A stretch of 64,000 nucleotides of DNA from NCBI RefSeq assembly GCF_003052515.2, contig NZ_QARE02000013.1, forward strand, positions 112,841 to 176,840, read 5' to 3'. Below, one piece after another: positions 25,998 through 35,385 of the stretch. Below the pieces are notes generated by a model. The model saw only the letters and a program-made list of their open reading frames with translations. It ran no database searches and was not told the DNA's origin. Source of the DNA: Pseudomonas sp. RIT409. GTDB taxonomy: Bacteria > Pseudomonadota > Gammaproteobacteria > Pseudomonadales > Pseudomonadaceae. Made by a program: the position numbers and the translations under genes. How positions within the stretch are numbered: position 1 is the stretch's first letter; every line of letters starts with the position of its first letter.

Positions 25998-27239
25998 TCA
26001 GATATCCAGCAACAGACGCGCTGGATCTTCCAGCAGGTTCTTGATCGTCACGAGGAACGTCACGGCTTCCTTACCATCGATCAGGCGGTGGTCGTAAGAC
26101 AGCGCCAGGTACATCATCGGGCGAATGACCACTTGACCGTTGATCGCCATCGGGCGTTGAACGATGTTGTGCATGCCCAGGATGGCCGCTTGCGGTGGGT
26201 TGACGATCGGCGTCGACATCATCGAACCGAACGTACCACCATTGGTGATGGTGAAGGTACCGCCAGTCATCTCGTCGATGGACAGTTTGCCGTCGCGGGC
26301 TTTCTTGCCGAAGGTGGCGATGCCGCCTTCGATTTCAGCCAGGCTCATCTGTTCAGCGTTACGCAGCACCGGCACCACCAGCCCGCGGTCGCTGGAAACG
26401 GCAACGCCGACGTCCGCATAACCGTGGTAAACGATGTCCGACCCGTCGATCGAGGCGTTGACGGCCGGGAAACGTTTCAGCGCTTCGGTGGCCGCCTTGA
26501 CGAAGAACGACATGAAGCCCAGGCGTACACCGTTATGGCTCTTCTCGAACAGGTCCTTGTACTTCGCGCGCAGCGCCATGACTTCGGTCATGTCCACTTC
26601 GTTGAAGGTCGTGAGCATGGCCATGGTCGATTGAGCCTCGACCAGACGCTCGGCAACCTTGGCACGCAGGCGAGTCATCGGCACACGCTTCTCGGTGCGG
26701 TCGCCGACCGCCACGACAGGGGCGGCAGCAGGAGCGGCGGAAGGCTTGGCGGCTGGCGCAGCGGCTGGAGCGGATTTCTTCGCGTCGATTGCGGCGACGA
26801 CGTCTTCCTTGGTCACACGACCGTCTTTGCCGGTGCCCTTGATGCTGGACAGGGCGATGCCGTTTTCTTCAGCCAGCTTACGGGCAGCCGGGGCGCCGAT
26901 AGCGTCGTCATCCGCAGCGGGAGCTGCGGTCGGTGCTGCAGCAGGTGCGGCAGCTGGAGCGGCGGCAGCAGGGGCAGCGGCTGGCGCGGCGGAGGCCGTA
27001 GCGCCTGCGTCCAGGGTCGCGATCAACTCGTTGGACAGGACGGTGTCGCCCTCGCCCTTGACGATGGAAGCCAACACGCCGTCCGCTTCGGCCAGCACTT
27101 CGAGGACGACCTTGTCCGTCTCGATGTCGACCAGCAGCTCGTCACGTTTTACCGCTTCGCCGGGTTGCTTGTGCCATTTGGAAATGGTGCCGTCGGCAAC
27201 GGATTCCGGGAAAGAGGGGGCTTTGATCTCAATAGCCAT
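25998..27239 (-). CDS. sucB: Dihydrolipoyllysine-residue succinyltransferase (E2)
   Basis: E2 is the core of the 2-oxoglutarate dehydrogenase complex and transfers succinyl from lipoyl-Lys to CoA. The 413 residues are ordered as a lipoyl domain with the modified Lys in DIETDKVVLEV (near residue 43), a long Ala/Pro linker (about 78-110), a peripheral subunit-binding domain (about 112-148), a second Ala/Pro linker, and the catalytic domain ending with SYDHRLIDGKEAV near residue 385. The linkers explain the low-complexity composition. sucA ends 41 bases upstream. Confidence 0.98.
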   Translation of the reverse strand: MAIEIKAPSFPESVADGTISKWHKQPGEAVKRDELLVDIETDKVVLEVLAEADGVLASIVKGEGDTVLSNELIATLDAGATASAAPAAAPAAAAPAAAPAAAPTAAPAADDDAIGAPAARKLAEENGIALSSIKGTGKDGRVTKEDVVAAIDAKKSAPAAAPAAKPSAAPAAAPVVAVGDRTEKRVPMTRLRAKVAERLVEAQSTMAMLTTFNEVDMTEVMALRAKYKDLFEKSHNGVRLGFMSFFVKAATEALKRFPAVNASIDGSDIVYHGYADVGVAVSSDRGLVVPVLRNAEQMSLAEIEGGIATFGKKARDGKLSIDEMTGGTFTITNGGTFGSMMSTPIVNPPQAAILGMHNIVQRPMAINGQVVIRPMMYLALSYDHRLIDGKEAVTFLVTIKNLLEDPARLLLDI

Positions 27240-27280
27240 TGTCTGTAATTCCTTAATTCGGTTTCTAGTGCGCGAAGGCG

Positions 27281-30112
27281 TTAAACGGTGAACGCGTCTT
27301 GCAGCAGTTTTTCCTGCTGTTCGGCGTGCATCGAAGCGTAACCACAGGCAGGCGCAGCGGAGGCGTCACGACCGGCGTACTCGAGGACGAGGTTACGGTT
27401 GTGATTGCCGATGCTACGACGCAAATGGTGCTGGCTGCTGTACCAGGCGCCCTGGTTCATCGGCTCTTCCTGACACCAGACCACATGGGTCAGGTTGGTG
27501 TAAGGCGCGATGGCCTCCATCAGGTCGTCTTCCGGGAACGGGTACAGCTGCTCGATACGCACGATGGCGATATCTTCGCGGCCTTCGGCACGGCGTTTTT
27601 CCAGCAGGTCGTAGTAAACCTTGCCACTGCACAGAATCAGACGGGTCACCTTGGCCGGATCGAGGGTGTCGATTTCCGGAATGACAGTCTGGAACGAGCC
27701 TTCGGCCAGATCTTCCAGGGTCGAGATCGCTAGCTTGTGACGCAGCAGGGATTTCGGCGACAGCACCACCAGCGGTTTGCGCAGCGGGCGAATCACCTGA
27801 CGGCGCAGCAGATGGTAGATCTGGGCCGGGGTGGTTGGCACGCACACCTGGATGTTGTGCTCGGCGCACAGCTGCAGGTAACGCTCGAGACGTGCCGAAG
27901 AGTGCTCCGGACCTTGGCCTTCGTAGCCATGCGGCAACAGCATCGTCAGACCGCACAGACGGCCCCACTTGTGCTCGCCACTGGTGATGAACTGGTCGAT
28001 CACCACCTGCGCACCGTTGGCGAAGTCACCGAACTGAGCTTCCCAGATCACCAGCGCGTTCGGCGTGGTGGTCGAGTAGCCATATTCGAACGCCAGGACG
28101 GCCTCTTCCGACAGGAAGGAGTCATACAGTTCGAACTTTGGTTGACCAGGAAACAGGTTCTGCAGCGGCAGGTAGACGCTGGCATCCTTCTGATTGTGCA
28201 GCGCGGCATGGCGGTGCGAGAAGGTGCCGCGACCTACGTCCTGGCCGGTGATGCGCACAGGATGGCCTTCGAACAGCAACGTGGCGTAGGCCATGGTTTC
28301 CGCGTAGCCCCAGTTGATCGGCAAGCCACCGGCCTGCATCTTCTGGCGGTCTTCGTAGATCTTCTGAACCTGACGCTGAACCACGAAACCTTCCGGCAGC
28401 TCCATCTGCTTGGCAGACAGCTCCTGCAGGGTCTTGAGGTCGAAACGGGTGTCATGACGCGCCGTCCAGGCATGGCCCAGGTAGGGACGCCAGTCGACGA
28501 ACAGTTCCTTGTTCGGCTCCTTGACCAGGCTCTTGACCACATGCATGCCGTTGTCCAGCGCGCTGCGGTATTCGTCGACCTTGGCCTGGGCACCTTCAGC
28601 GTTGAGCACACCCGCGGCAGCGAGTGCATCGGCATACAGCTCACGGGTGGTGCGCTGCTTGGCGATCTGCTGGTACATCAATGGCTGGGTACCGCTTGGC
28701 TCGTCGGCCTCGTTGTGGCCACGACGGCGGTAGCAGACCAGGTCGATCACCACGTCACGCTTGAACTGCATGCGGTAGTCGATCGCCAACTGGCTGACGA
28801 ACAGCACTGCTTCAGGATCGTCGCCATTCACGTGCAGGATGGGCGCCTGGATCATCTTCGCCACATCGGTCGCGTATTCGGTCGAACGCGCATCCAGCGG
28901 GTTGCTGATGGTGAAGCCCACCTGGTTGTTCACCACGATGTGGATCGTGCCGCCCGTCTTGAAGCCGCGCGTCTGGGACATCTGGAAGGTTTCCAGGACC
29001 ACGCCCTGACCGGCGAATGCCGCGTCACCGTGGATGGAAATCGGCAGCACCTTCTCGCCGGTGGTGTCGTTGCGGCGGTCCTGACGGGCGCGCACGGAAC
29101 CTTCCACCACTGGAGAAACGATCTCCAGGTGAGACGGGTTGAACGCCATGGCCAGGTGGACTTCGCCACCGGTGGTCATGACGTTGGAGGAAAAGCCCTG
29201 GTGGTATTTCACGTCACCGGAGCCCAATTCGACCTTCTTCTTGCCTTCGAACTCGTCGAACAGCTCGCGAGGGTTCTTGCCGAACGTGTTGACCAGAACG
29301 TTGAGACGGCCGCGGTGGGCCATGCCGATGACGATTTCCTTGGTGCCGTAGGAACCGGAACGCTGAATCAGCTCATCCAGCATCGGAATCAGGCTTTCGC
29401 CACCTTCCAGGCCGAAACGCTTGGTGCCCGGGTACTTGGTCCCCAGGTACTTTTCCAGACCCTCGGCCGCGGTGACGCGCTCGAGCAGATGGCTCTGAAT
29501 GTCGGCGGAGTAAGCTGGACGGCCCCGCACGCTTTCGAGGCGCTGCATGAACCAGTTGCGCTGATTGGAATCGACGATATGCGTGAACTCGGCACCGATG
29601 GTGCGGCAATATGTCTTCTGCAACGCGTCGACGATTTCGCGTAGGCTCGCCTCCTCCTTGCCGATGAACAGGTCGCCGGCACGGAAGGTGGTATCGAGGT
29701 CAGCGTTGGTCAGGCCGTAATGGTCGATCGACAGGTCAGCTGGCGCAGTACGCTTCCACAAACCCAGCGGGTCGAGCTGCGCACCCTGATGGCCGCGCAT
29801 ACGGTACGCCTGGATCAGTCGCAGCACTTCGACTTGCTTCTTCTCGTGTTCGCTGCTCACGCTACCGGCGGAGACCGGCTGTGCGCGGCGCTGGTTCTTG
29901 CCCAGCAACACAAAATGATCGCGAACCGTAGAGTGCGATACATCGGTGACAGTGCTGCCATCTGCCGGCAGCGTCTGGAAGTAGGTGCGCCATTCTTCTG
30001 GCACAGCGTTAGGGTCGTGCAGGTAGAGCTCATAGAGCTCTTCCACATAGGCAGCGTTACCACCTGAAAGGTGGGCGCTGTTCCACATGCGCTGCATCAC
30101 GCTTTCTTGCAT
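27281..30112 (-). CDS. sucA: 2-oxoglutarate dehydrogenase E1 component
   Basis: E1 is the thiamine-diphosphate enzyme that decarboxylates 2-oxoglutarate and succinylates the lipoyl arm of SucB. The 943-residue length is normal. It has the N-terminal DPNAVPEEWR segment (E2 interaction), the conserved GMAHRGRLNVL, the TPP motif region GDAAFAGQGVV and the C-terminal EQLYPFPE. GAGGGTGACC precedes the ATG at 30112. It starts 324 bases after sdhB. Confidence 0.98.
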   Translation of the reverse strand: MQESVMQRMWNSAHLSGGNAAYVEELYELYLHDPNAVPEEWRTYFQTLPADGSTVTDVSHSTVRDHFVLLGKNQRRAQPVSAGSVSSEHEKKQVEVLRLIQAYRMRGHQGAQLDPLGLWKRTAPADLSIDHYGLTNADLDTTFRAGDLFIGKEEASLREIVDALQKTYCRTIGAEFTHIVDSNQRNWFMQRLESVRGRPAYSADIQSHLLERVTAAEGLEKYLGTKYPGTKRFGLEGGESLIPMLDELIQRSGSYGTKEIVIGMAHRGRLNVLVNTFGKNPRELFDEFEGKKKVELGSGDVKYHQGFSSNVMTTGGEVHLAMAFNPSHLEIVSPVVEGSVRARQDRRNDTTGEKVLPISIHGDAAFAGQGVVLETFQMSQTRGFKTGGTIHIVVNNQVGFTISNPLDARSTEYATDVAKMIQAPILHVNGDDPEAVLFVSQLAIDYRMQFKRDVVIDLVCYRRRGHNEADEPSGTQPLMYQQIAKQRTTRELYADALAAAGVLNAEGAQAKVDEYRSALDNGMHVVKSLVKEPNKELFVDWRPYLGHAWTARHDTRFDLKTLQELSAKQMELPEGFVVQRQVQKIYEDRQKMQAGGLPINWGYAETMAYATLLFEGHPVRITGQDVGRGTFSHRHAALHNQKDASVYLPLQNLFPGQPKFELYDSFLSEEAVLAFEYGYSTTTPNALVIWEAQFGDFANGAQVVIDQFITSGEHKWGRLCGLTMLLPHGYEGQGPEHSSARLERYLQLCAEHNIQVCVPTTPAQIYHLLRRQVIRPLRKPLVVLSPKSLLRHKLAISTLEDLAEGSFQTVIPEIDTLDPAKVTRLILCSGKVYYDLLEKRRAEGREDIAIVRIEQLYPFPEDDLMEAIAPYTNLTHVVWCQEEPMNQGAWYSSQHHLRRSIGNHNRNLVLEYAGRDASAAPACGYASMHAEQQEKLLQDAFTV

Positions 30113-30436
30113 GCTTGGTCACCCTCGGTTAGGGGACACCACCGGCGTCGACGCCCGAGCCTGCTTGGAATCCATCCCGCGACGATATCGAGTCGCGCAC
30201 GAATCCGGCTGCCAGGGATCACGCAGATAGTCCGGGTACCAGCCCGGATGCCCCTGCTGGTCTCATTTCTTCAAATAAGAGCCGCAGCCATATGACCGCT
30301 GCTCAGGTTTAAACTCCGGCGCCGGTTGAAGCCTGCGCCGCAGCGTTTGCGGGTACAACATTTTCAAATACTGCGATGTATCGATGCCACAGGGTGCAAC
30401 GAACCGGCCCGTAGCGTTGCCGCACGGGCCGGAACA
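30113..30436 (-). other. sdhB-sucA intergenic region with a strong hairpin
   Basis: The 324-base gap holds no gene that I can support. Near the sdhB end is a perfect 9-bp stem, CCGGCCCGT (30404-30412) and ACGGGCCGG (30424-30432), without a long T run on the minus strand. It may be an attenuator or RNA-processing site rather than a full terminator. A sucA promoter may lie in the rest; no clear hexamers were identified. Confidence 0.6.
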
Positions 30437-31141
30437 TCAGATACCGCTGGTCAGAAGCATGCTGCGAACGTGACCGATGGCCTTGGTAGGGTTCAGGCCT
30501 TTCGGGCAAACGTTCACGCAGTTCATGATCCCGCGGCAACGGAATACGCTGAACGGATCATCCAGCGACGCCAGGCGCTCCTGGGTCTTGGTATCACGGC
30601 TGTCAGCCAGGAAACGATAGGCTTGCAGCAGTGCGGCCGGACCGAGGAACTTGTCGGGGTTCCACCAGAACGAAGGGCAGGACGTCGAGCAGCACGCGCA
30701 CAGGATGCACTCGTACAGGCCGTCCAGCTTCTCGCGCTCCTCAGGCGACTGCAGACGCTCGATGGCCGGCGCCGGCGTGTCGTTCTGCAGGAATGGCTTC
30801 ACCTTCTCGTACTGCTTGTAGAAGATGCTCATATCGACGACTAGGTCACGAATGACCGGCAAGCCAGGCAGCGGACGCACCACCAGCTTGTTGTTCTTCA
30901 CGACGGCAGACAGCGGCGTGATGCACGCCAGGCCGTTCTTGCCGTTGATGTTCATGCCGTCGGAACCGCAGACGCCTTCACGGCAGGAACGACGATAGGA
31001 GAACCCTTCGTCCTGCTCTTTGATCAGCGCCAGCACGTCCAGCACCATCAGGTCCTTTCCGCCGGTATCGACGTCGAACACCTGGGTTTTAGGCGCCGAG
31101 TCGGTATCGGGGTTGTAACGATAAACTTCGACTTTCAACAT
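30437..31141 (-). CDS. sdhB: Succinate dehydrogenase iron-sulfur subunit
   Basis: SdhB passes electrons from the flavin of SdhA to ubiquinone. It is 234 residues from the ATG at 31141, chosen because AAGGGTG precedes it; a GTG three codons earlier is also open. The [2Fe-2S] ligands lie in SCREGVCGSDGM (near residue 55), the [4Fe-4S] in CILCACCSTSCPS (near residue 149), and the [3Fe-4S] in CRGIMNCVNVCPKGLNP (near residue 206). Confidence 0.98.
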   Translation of the reverse strand: MLKVEVYRYNPDTDSAPKTQVFDVDTGGKDLMVLDVLALIKEQDEGFSYRRSCREGVCGSDGMNINGKNGLACITPLSAVVKNNKLVVRPLPGLPVIRDLVVDMSIFYKQYEKVKPFLQNDTPAPAIERLQSPEEREKLDGLYECILCACCSTSCPSFWWNPDKFLGPAALLQAYRFLADSRDTKTQERLASLDDPFSVFRCRGIMNCVNVCPKGLNPTKAIGHVRSMLLTSGI

Positions 31142-31152
31142 AGCAGCCACCC

Positions 31153-32925
31153 TTAGTAAGTCCGGACTTTAGGTTCGAACGCCGGAACGGTCTTCGGCGC
31201 GAAGTTGACGCCGCGCTTGGCAACACGCTTTTCACCCGGATAGTACAGGGTGTGGCACAGCCAGTTGACGTCATCACGGTCTTCGAAGTCTTCACGGGCG
31301 TGAGCGCCGCGAGATTCAGTACGGGTGTTGGCCGCGATCGCCGTGGCTTCAGCGACTTCCAGCAAGTTCTGCAACTCCAGCGCTTCGATACGCGCAGTGT
31401 TGAAGCCCTGGGACTTGTCGTTGATTTTCACGTTGGCGATGCGCTCGCGCAGGCCCGCTAGTTGCTCGATCCCCTTCTCCATGTATTCACCGGTACGGAA
31501 TACACCGAAGTAATTCTGCATGCAGCTCTGCAGCTCGCGTTTCAGGCTGGCAACGTCTTCGCCTTCGGTACGGCTGTTCAGCGCGTTCAGACGGTTCAGG
31601 GCAACATCGATGTCGGTGTCGCTGGCGTCGGCATATTCAATGCCTTCGGTCAGCGCTTTTTCGAGGTGCAGACCCGCAGCACGCCCGAATACCACCAGGT
31701 CGAGCAGCGAGTTGCCGCCCAGACGGTTGGCGCCATGAACCGATACGCAAGCCACTTCACCGACGGCGAACAGACCCGGAATGATCTGGTCATTGCCTTC
31801 GGCGTCCATGGTGATCGCCTGGCCGTGAATGTTGGTAGCGACGCCGCCCATCATGTAGTGACAGGTCGGAACCACGGGAACCGGCGCGACGACTGGGTCG
31901 ACGTGGGCGAAGGTCTTCGACAGTTCGCAGATACCGGGCAGGCGGCTGTGCAGCACTTCCTCACCCAGGTGGTCCAGCTTCAGCAGTACGTGGTCCTTGT
32001 TAGGGCCCACACCATTGCCGGCGATGATCTCCTTGACCATGGAGCGCGCAACCACGTCGCGACCTGCCAGGTCTTTCGCGTTCGGCGCGTAACGCTCCAT
32101 GAAGCGTTCGCCGTGCGCGTTGATCAGGTAGCCACCTTCACCGCGGCAACCTTCGGTGACCAGTACACCTGCGCCCGCAATGCCGGTCGGGTGGAACTGC
32201 CACATTTCGATGTCCTGAACCGGAACACCCGCACGCAGTGCCATGCCGATGCCATCGCCGGTGTTGATCAGGGCGTTGGTAGTAGAAGCATAGATGCGCC
32301 CTGCACCGCCCGTGGCCAGCACGGTGGCCTTGGACTTGATGTACATGGTTTCGCCGGTTTCGATGCAGATCGCGATCACGCCGACGAAGGCGCCTTCGGA
32401 GTTCTTCACCAGGTCGACAGCGTAGTACTCGTTGAGGAAGGTGGTGCCTGCCTTGAGATTGCCCTGGTACAGGGTGTGCAGCAGCGCGTGACCGGTACGG
32501 TCGGAGGCCGCGCAGGTACGGGCAGCCTGACCGCCTTTACCGAAGTCCTTGGACTGACCGCCAAACGGACGCTGATAGATGCGACCGGTTTCGGTGCGGG
32601 AGAACGGCAGACCCATGTGGTCCAGTTCGAAGACCGCTGCAGGGCCTTCCTGACACATGTATTCGATAGCGTCCTGGTCGCCGATGTAGTCGGAACCCTT
32701 GACGGTGTCGTACATGTGCCAGCGCCAGTCATCGTTCGGGTCGGCCGACGCAATGGCGCAGGTGATGCCACCCTGGGCGGATACGGTGTGGGAGCGAGTC
32801 GGGAAGACCTTGGTGACTACGGCGGTCTTGTGGCCGCCCTGAGCCAACTGCAGGGCAGCACGCATGCCTGCACCGCCGCCACCGATGATGATGGCGTCGA
32901 AGGATAGTGTCTTGATGTTAGCCAT
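31153..32925 (-). CDS. sdhA: Succinate dehydrogenase flavoprotein subunit
   Basis: SdhA oxidises succinate to fumarate on a covalently bound FAD. The 590-residue product has GGGGAGMRAAL at the N-terminus, the FAD-linked His in RSHTVSAQGGI near residue 45, the substrate Arg region HGANRLGGNSLLDLVVFG near residue 400, and the C-terminal domain with ESRGAHAREDF. It starts 3 bases after sdhD and ends 11 bases before sdhB. Confidence 0.98.
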   Translation of the reverse strand: MANIKTLSFDAIIIGGGGAGMRAALQLAQGGHKTAVVTKVFPTRSHTVSAQGGITCAIASADPNDDWRWHMYDTVKGSDYIGDQDAIEYMCQEGPAAVFELDHMGLPFSRTETGRIYQRPFGGQSKDFGKGGQAARTCAASDRTGHALLHTLYQGNLKAGTTFLNEYYAVDLVKNSEGAFVGVIAICIETGETMYIKSKATVLATGGAGRIYASTTNALINTGDGIGMALRAGVPVQDIEMWQFHPTGIAGAGVLVTEGCRGEGGYLINAHGERFMERYAPNAKDLAGRDVVARSMVKEIIAGNGVGPNKDHVLLKLDHLGEEVLHSRLPGICELSKTFAHVDPVVAPVPVVPTCHYMMGGVATNIHGQAITMDAEGNDQIIPGLFAVGEVACVSVHGANRLGGNSLLDLVVFGRAAGLHLEKALTEGIEYADASDTDIDVALNRLNALNSRTEGEDVASLKRELQSCMQNYFGVFRTGEYMEKGIEQLAGLRERIANVKINDKSQGFNTARIEALELQNLLEVAEATAIAANTRTESRGAHAREDFEDRDDVNWLCHTLYYPGEKRVAKRGVNFAPKTVPAFEPKVRTY

Positions 32926-32928
32926 GAA

Positions 32929-33297
32929 TCAGATACCCCAAAGAATCTGCACACCCCAGACGAAGTACGCGAACATCACGATGCCGCAGACCGCCTGGAA
33001 CAGGAAACGCACAGCCAGCGCGGACTTGCCGAAGCTCATGGGCGTCAGGTAGTCGGTCGCGATGGTCCACATGCCGACCCAGGCGTGAGCGCCCAGGGCC
33101 ACGAGGGCCAGCAGACTGAAGATGCGCATTCCGTTATGGGAGAAGAGGCCATGCCACTGGGCGAAATCCAGGCCCGGGTGAACGACCAGGTATCCGATCA
33201 GGAAAATGAAATAAGCCGCGAGCACTACAGCGGAGACGCGTTGCGCCATCCAATCGTAGAGGCCCGAACGAGACAGGTTCGTAACGCTGGTTACCAT
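32929..33297 (-). CDS. sdhD: Succinate dehydrogenase membrane anchor subunit
   Basis: A 122-residue three-helix membrane anchor that, with SdhC, binds heme b and the quinone. The heme-ligand His is in GAHAWVGMWTIATDY near residue 69. The ATG at 33297 sits behind GGAGTTTGGAT and overlaps the end of sdhC by 7 bases; a TTG two codons earlier is less likely. Confidence 0.95.
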   Translation of the reverse strand: MVTSVTNLSRSGLYDWMAQRVSAVVLAAYFIFLIGYLVVHPGLDFAQWHGLFSHNGMRIFSLLALVALGAHAWVGMWTIATDYLTPMSFGKSALAVRFLFQAVCGIVMFAYFVWGVQILWGI

Positions 33298-33665
33298 ATC
33301 CAAACTCCCGCCAGAACGATCAGCACCACGGAAACGGCGATGACGATTTTCGAGCCCAGCTTTCCGCCTTCAAGCGTTTCACCGACACCCGAATCCATGA
33401 TCAGGTGACGAACGCCCGCCACCAGGTGGTACAACAGGGCAGACAGAAGCCCCCATGCGATGAACTTGGCCAGAGGACTGGTCAAGGACGCCTTCACGTC
33501 GGCGAAACCCTCTTCGGAGCCCAGCGACTTGCCCAGCGCGTACAACATGAAGGCAATGCCGATGAAGAGAATGATGCCGGAGATGCGGTGAAGGATCGAC
33601 GTGATCGCGGTGATGGGGAGTTTGATGGTCCTTAGGTCTAGGTTTACAGGTCGTTGGCTTTTCAC
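33291..33665 (-). CDS. sdhC: Succinate dehydrogenase cytochrome b556 subunit
   Basis: A 124-residue membrane anchor with three helices. It has RPVNLDL at the N-terminus, the SILHRISG quinone-site segment (Ser and Arg near residues 23-28) and the heme His in YHLVAGVRHLIMD near residue 85. The start is GTG at 33665, preceded by an A-rich run and no strong Shine-Dalgarno. Weak initiation and A-rich leaders suit post-transcriptional control, which is known for sdh in pseudomonads. Confidence 0.95.
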   Translation of the reverse strand: MKSQRPVNLDLRTIKLPITAITSILHRISGIILFIGIAFMLYALGKSLGSEEGFADVKASLTSPLAKFIAWGLLSALLYHLVAGVRHLIMDSGVGETLEGGKLGSKIVIAVSVVLIVLAGVWIW

Positions 33666-33800
33666 GGCTTTTTTTTCACACTGAAGAGCCCCTAGGAATC
33701 AGGGCAAGTTGTTGGGAAGTGCACTGGTCAGGTACCCACTACCCAGGAAGTGACGACCCCCAGAAAAACGGGCCTGCGAGCCCCTGGCGGTCGGGTGCCG

Positions 33801-33829
33801 AGTATAGACAGTTAGCCAACTAATGACAA
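33801..33829 (-). promoter_or_regulatory. Sigma-70 promoter of the sdhCDAB-suc operon
   Basis: On the minus strand TTGTCA is followed after 17 bases by TATACT. The start site would be near 33794, leaving a leader of about 130 bases before sdhC. The rest of the 364-base sdhC-gltA gap shows no gene. Confidence 0.8.
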
Positions 33830-33943
33830 CGCACCTGCCCTCCCCTAATGGCGGATTGCGCTGGCGGAATAAAAGGCGTAAATGGCAGTGAATTTCGTGG
33901 AAAAGCCACACTTAAAGCCCTCTGCCAGAAGACTTTTGGCAAA

Positions 33944-33971
33944 TTGACTTTAGAATTTATCTCACTATAGT
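33944..33971 (+). promoter_or_regulatory. Sigma-70 promoter of gltA
   Basis: TTGACT is followed after 16 bases by TATAGT. The -10 is embedded in a perfect 10-base palindrome CACTATAGTG (33963-33972), which may be chance or an operator. The start site would be near 33978, about 50 bases before the gltA ATG. Confidence 0.8.
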
Positions 33972-34029
33972 GATGCGGGCCCTGCGTGGGGGGCCTGTCT
34001 GATGATTTGAAGCATAAATAGGAGGCCAC

Positions 34030-35319
34030 ATGGCTGACAAAAAAGCGCAGTTGATCATCGAGGGCGCTGCCCCCGTCGAGCTGCCCATTCTGACCGGCAC
34101 CGTTGGTCCCGATGTTATCGACGTACGCGGCCTGACCGCCACCGGACGCTTCACATTCGACCCAGGCTTCATGTCGACCGCCTCATGCGAATCCAGGATC
34201 ACCTACATCGACGGTGACAACGGCATCTTGCTGCATCGCGGCTACCCGATCGAGCAACTGGCCGAGCAGTCCGACTACCTCGAAACCTGCTACCTGCTGC
34301 TCAATGGCGAACTGCCTACCGCCGAGCAGAAAGCCGAATTCGTCGAGAAAGTGAAGAACCACACGATGGTTCATGAACAGTTGAAGACGTTCTTCAACGG
34401 CTTCCGTCGCGATGCTCACCCGATGGCCGTCATGTGCGGCGTGGTCGGCGCACTCTCGGCGTTTTACCACGACTCGCTGGACATCAATAATCCGCAGCAC
34501 CGTGAAATCTCGGCGATCCGCCTGGTCGCCAAGATGCCGACCCTCGCGGCCATGGTGTACAAGTACTCCATGGGCCAGCCCATGATGTACCCCCGCAATG
34601 ACCTGAGCTACGCCGAAAACTTCCTGCACATGATGTTCAACACGCCGTGCGAGATCAAACCGATCAGCCCGACGCTGGCCAAGGCCATGGACCGGATCTT
34701 CATCCTCCACGCCGACCATGAGCAGAACGCTTCGACCTCCACCGTACGCATGGCAGGTTCCTCGGGTGCCAACCCGTTCGCCTGTATTGCCGCGGGCATC
34801 GCAGCCTTGTGGGGCCCTGCCCACGGCGGCGCCAACGAAGCAGTGCTGACCATGCTCGATGAAATTGGCGATGTCTCCAACATCGACAAGTACATCGCCA
34901 AGGCCAAGGACAAGAACGACCCGTTCAAGCTGATGGGCTTCGGTCATCGCGTCTACAAGAACCGCGACCCGCGCGCCACGGTAATGAAACAGACCTGCGA
35001 CGAAGTGCTGCGCGAACTGGGCATCACCAACGATCCGCAGTTGGAACTGGCCATGCGCCTCGAAGAGATCGCGCTCACCGATCCTTACTTCATCGAGCGC
35101 TCGCTGTACCCGAACGTCGATTTCTACTCGGGCATCATCCTCAAGGCGATCGGCATCCCAACCAGCATGTTCACGGTCATCTTCGCGCTGGCGCGTACCG
35201 TGGGCTGGATCTCCCACTGGAAGGAAATGCTTTCCAGTCCGTACAAGATTGGCCGTCCGCGCCAACTGTACACTGGCGAAACGTCCCGCGACATCAAGCC
35301 CCTGGCTGAACGAAAGTAA
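34030..35319 (+). CDS. gltA: Citrate synthase
   Basis: GltA condenses oxaloacetate and acetyl-CoA. The 429-residue product is the hexameric, NADH-sensitive type I length. Catalytic His regions are LWGPAHGGANE (near residue 265) and MGFGHRVYKNRDPR (near residue 306), and the Asp is in YPNVDFYSG near residue 363. TAGGAGG precedes the ATG. It is divergent from sdhC and followed by a strong terminator. Confidence 0.98.
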   Translation: MADKKAQLIIEGAAPVELPILTGTVGPDVIDVRGLTATGRFTFDPGFMSTASCESRITYIDGDNGILLHRGYPIEQLAEQSDYLETCYLLLNGELPTAEQKAEFVEKVKNHTMVHEQLKTFFNGFRRDAHPMAVMCGVVGALSAFYHDSLDINNPQHREISAIRLVAKMPTLAAMVYKYSMGQPMMYPRNDLSYAENFLHMMFNTPCEIKPISPTLAKAMDRIFILHADHEQNASTSTVRMAGSSGANPFACIAAGIAALWGPAHGGANEAVLTMLDEIGDVSNIDKYIAKAKDKNDPFKLMGFGHRVYKNRDPRATVMKQTCDEVLRELGITNDPQLELAMRLEEIALTDPYFIERSLYPNVDFYSGIILKAIGIPTSMFTVIFALARTVGWISHWKEMLSSPYKIGRPRQLYTGETSRDIKPLAERK

Positions 35320-35333
35320 GCGCGAGACAACTG

Positions 35334-35361
35334 AAAAAGGCTGCCACTGGCAGCCTTTTTT
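35334..35361 (+). terminator. Rho-independent terminator of gltA
   Basis: The stem AAAAAGGCTGCC, loop ACT, GGCAGCC is followed by six T, 15 bases after the gltA stop. Confidence 0.92.
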
Positions 35362-35385
35362 GTTCCGCATGAAAAATCGTCCGGG

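Noticed and set aside
27737..29644. 635-codon plus-strand frame opposite sucA
   Set aside because: Antisense shadow of a confident, full-length sucA gene; no Shine-Dalgarno.
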